Shown here one piece after another: positions 62,204 to 64,000 of a stretch of DNA of 64,000 bases (position 1 is the stretch's first letter; each line of letters opens with the position of its first letter). Position numbers and translations under genes: made by a program. The notes beneath the pieces were generated by a model. The model was not told where the DNA came from. It did not search any database and saw only the letters and a list, made by a program, of their open reading frames with translations. Source of the stretch: Terriglobia bacterium (GTDB lineage: Bacteria > Acidobacteriota > Terriglobia > Terriglobales > Acidobacteriaceae); NCBI GenBank assembly GCA_020072815.1, contig JAIQGE010000005.1:186001-250000 (forward strand), given 5' to 3'.

Positions 62204-62860
62204 CTATCCCTTCACGTTGATATGCGAGAAGGAGATGATGACCCTGCCGGCCACCGGACGTCCGAAGGACTGCGCGGGTGCGAAGACGGTGAACAACAGC
62301 GCCCGGTTCAACTGCTGGTGCATTTGCTCATCGTCGCGCCCGGAGAGGATGCGGAAGTTCTCCACCCGGCCGTAGGCGTCCACATAAGTTTCCACCACCA
62401 GCGGAGTATCCAGGACCAACTGGTTTTCCGCGTCTGACATCTCCAGTCGCGGCGGAGTGTACAGCAAGGTTGGGACGTCAGTTTCCGCAGCGACTTGCGA
62501 CGGCACCAATGCGCCAAACAGCATGGCAAAGAAGATGATGGCCGTAAAAATACCGGCGGTTGCGGGAAACATAAAGGCGCTGAACAGGTTTTCCACGTGG
62601 ACCCAGTATCCGCCCCATGGGCTGCTGTTGCGGCGCGAGCGTTCGCTGGCCGCAGCGATCTTGATCCTGCGCGCCAGGTCCGCCGGCGCCTGCTTGGGGC
62701 CGAGAGAGGAAACCAGAGACCGCGTCTGCTCCAGCTTGGCGAATTCCTGCGAACACCCGGCGCACTCGCGCATGTGTCCCGACAGCTCTTGCATCTCCGC
62801 GCCGCTCATGGCGCCATCCAGGTAGGGGGAGAACCGGGGGCGTGTTTCTGCGCATTTCAT
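62204..62860 (-). CDS. Zinc-finger anti-sigma factor with TonB-like C-terminal domain
   Basis: A 218-residue protein. The N-terminal ZAS domain has Cys3, His29, Cys33 and Cys36 (H-x3-C-x2-C), the zinc site of anti-sigma factors. One membrane helix (about 98-120) follows. The periplasmic part ends with VDAYGRVENFRILSG and FAPAQSFGRPVAGRVIISF, which resembles the TonB C-terminal fold. The gene starts 2 bp after the sigma-factor stop, so the two are co-translated. It should hold the sigma factor at the membrane until a periplasmic signal arrives. Confidence 0.88.
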   Translation of the reverse strand: MKCAETRPRFSPYLDGAMSGAEMQELSGHMRECAGCSQEFAKLEQTRSLVSSLGPKQAPADLARRIKIAAASERSRRNSSPWGGYWVHVENLFSAFMFPATAGIFTAIIFFAMLFGALVPSQVAAETDVPTLLYTPPRLEMSDAENQLVLDTPLVVETYVDAYGRVENFRILSGRDDEQMHQQLNRALLFTVFAPAQSFGRPVAGRVIISFSHINVKG

Positions 62861-62862
62861 AG

Positions 62863-63591
62863 TTACATCTCCACTTCCGGCTGGACTGTGAAACCGGCGG
62901 AGGATTGTTTCTCCCGCGCGCGGCCGCTGCCAGCGTGTTCTGCGCCCAGTTCGCGAACAAAAGGTTCCAAACGCTTCTTCAGCGCGTCGCGCCCGCGAAT
63001 CAGACGCGACTTTACGGTTCCCAGGGAAATCTGCAGTACTTCAGCAATCTCTTCGTAGGCCAGGCCTTCGATATCGCGCAGCACCAGCGTGGTGCGATAC
63101 GGCTCCGGCACCTGCTTCAATTCCTGCTCCACGCGCAACTGGATTTCACGATGGGCCAGGTGTTCCAACGGAGATTCGCCGGGATCGGCCAGCACGTCGC
63201 CCAGGCCGAAGGAGTTGCCTTCGTCGTCCACGCGCGATTCCATGGAGGTTTCCTTGCTCTTGTGACGGAACCACCAGCGCCGCTTGTTGGACGCCTCATG
63301 AATGGCGATGCGGTACAGCCAGGTCTTCAGGCTGCAGGCACCGTTGAAATGACGGATGCCGCGAAAAACTTTCAGGAAAACTTCTTGCGTGGTGTCCGCG
63401 GCGTCCGCCGGGTCAGTGAGGATGCGATACACCAGGCTGTAGATGGGCTGGTGATAGTGGTTGACCAGCCAGTTGTATGCCTCCTCGGAACCCGCTTTGA
63501 GTTCCGCGACAATAGAAGCTTCTGCCGTTCGCACGGCAATCGCACTGGCCAGATCACCCACTGATGTTGCTGCTCCCGCCATTTTCCTCAT
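62863..63591 (-). CDS. ECF-type RNA polymerase sigma factor
   Basis: A 242-residue sigma-70 family protein. Region 2 (about 45-115) has DPADAADTTQEVFLKVFR and LKTWLYRIAIHEASNKRR; region 4 (about 155-215) has VPEPYRTTLVLRDIEGLAYEEIAEVL and SLGTVKSRLIRGRDAL. A charged linker and a tail (GRAREKQSSAGF) surround them. No region 1 or 3, so it is of the ECF group. GGGGTGA precedes the ATG. It heads the leftward operon with its anti-sigma factor. Confidence 0.94.
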   Translation of the reverse strand: MRKMAGAATSVGDLASAIAVRTAEASIVAELKAGSEEAYNWLVNHYHQPIYSLVYRILTDPADAADTTQEVFLKVFRGIRHFNGACSLKTWLYRIAIHEASNKRRWWFRHKSKETSMESRVDDEGNSFGLGDVLADPGESPLEHLAHREIQLRVEQELKQVPEPYRTTLVLRDIEGLAYEEIAEVLQISLGTVKSRLIRGRDALKKRLEPFVRELGAEHAGSGRAREKQSSAGFTVQPEVEM

Positions 63592-63762
63592 GGCGTCACC
63601 CCAACGTTAACAGGATTAGGGTACCGCTACAACACTTTCGCAAAGTAACCGCCGTAACCCCAGTAACTTAACCTTCTGGAGATAGGGCAATCCTGTAAGA
63701 GATAGACCCCAATTTGAGGCAAAGGTTCCCGGAAAGCGGCATTGTTCGGATACCTGGGTACG

Positions 63763-64000
63763 CTATTTGGGCGCCGGCGTGGGAACCGCCGCCGAAGCCG
63801 TAGCCGCCGTTGTTTTGGTTGAAGCCGGCTTGACTGAAGCTGTCTTGGTTGATGCCGGTTTGGCTGATGCCGTTTTGGCCCCCGCCGCAGGCGGGCTTGC
63901 CTTAAGTGAAGCTGACGCCGGACTCGGCTTGCCTGACGCCGAAGCCGCGCTGGGCTTGCCCGTAGCCGAAGGCGGGTTTGCCTTGCCCGAAGCTGCCCCA
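63763..64000 (-). CDS. C-terminal tail of a Lys/Ala/Ser/Pro-rich protein (partial)
   Basis: Only the last 79 codons are inside the window; the gene begins beyond the right edge. The reading frame (stop TAG at 63763-63765) is made of short repeats such as KTASAKPAST, KPSPASASLK and SGKPS, basic and disordered, ending VPTPAPK. Such tails occur in histone H1-like DNA-binding proteins and in envelope proteins; the domain before it cannot be seen. Confidence 0.55.
   Translation of the reverse strand, partial: GAASGKANPPSATGKPSAASASGKPSPASASLKASPPAAGAKTASAKPASTKTASVKPASTKTTAATASAAVPTPAPK

Noticed and set aside
59544-62375. Open reading frame of 943 codons on the plus strand
   Set aside because: It lies opposite three leftward genes with signal peptides and TPR patterns; its own translation is Arg/Gln/Val-rich without domains, a typical antisense shadow in GC-rich DNA.

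Overview
The window looks like chromosomal DNA from an acidobacterium, probably class Terriglobia (Koribacter/Sulfotelmatobacter-like). This is an inference from gene families: a DmsE-type decaheme cytochrome next to an MtrB/PioB-like porin, BON/SRPBCC and universal stress proteins, DUF4097 GSGN-repeat proteins, a pyrophosphate-energised ion pump, and many short ATCCCGAGC- and AATTGCCAATT-type intergenic repeats. Base composition is moderately GC-rich. I saw no rRNA, tRNA, CRISPR array, integrase or transposase.

Layout. 1-4.7 kb: end of an NDP-forming acyl-CoA synthetase-like gene, tandem UspA protein, BON-SRPBCC membrane protein, a Crp/Fnr-family regulator with FNR-like cysteines, a cyclic-nucleotide-binding-fold protein without a DNA-binding domain, and a structured intergenic region that may encode a small RNA. 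Six palindromes with the core GTGA-N6-TCAC (three are exact TGTGA-N6-TCACA) lie in or at the edges of these intergenic regions and in front of the next cluster. 4.7-11.7 kb: a respiratory and extracellular-electron-transfer cluster: decaheme cytochrome, outer-membrane porin, monoheme cytochrome, terminator, then Rieske protein, b6-type cytochrome b and a nine-heme cytochrome c. Together these could carry electrons from quinol through the periplasm and across the outer membrane. The regulator's recognition helix (RETVSR) predicts TGTGA binding, so regulator, stress genes and conduit look like one regulon.

11.7-27 kb: unknown protein, acyl-CoA dehydrogenase, hydroxyisobutyrate-dehydrogenase-like enzyme, a large secreted Ig/PKD-like protein, a beta-barrel protein, a two-component system, a fatty-acid desaturase, and a two-gene unit pairing a membrane thioredoxin-like protein with a small secreted six-cysteine peptide whose spacing resembles cystine knots. 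SDR, glyoxalase-fold and coiled-coil proteins follow. 27-41.5 kb: membrane pyrophosphatase, lipoprotein, membrane protein, DUF4097 protein with an RND-type adaptor, CBS/CNNM protein, GlxA-type regulator with a monooxygenase, two split dipeptide-type permeases around a YfcE-like phosphoesterase, and HisC.

41.5-49.4 kb: RluB-like pseudouridine synthase with a long basic repeat tail, ScpB, ScpA, TrpS with an extra C-terminal domain, an acyltransferase, an aldo/keto reductase and a papain-like protein. 49.7-52 kb: porin, monoheme cytochrome, CuA-type cupredoxin and a degenerate gene. 52-64 kb: a long leftward cluster: ECF sigma and anti-sigma factors, three TPR-type secreted proteins (one probably starting at CTG), RNase III, three tandem signal peptidases I, an AsmA-like protein and a hypothetical protein. 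The window ends inside a gene with a Lys/Ala/Ser/Pro-rich tail.
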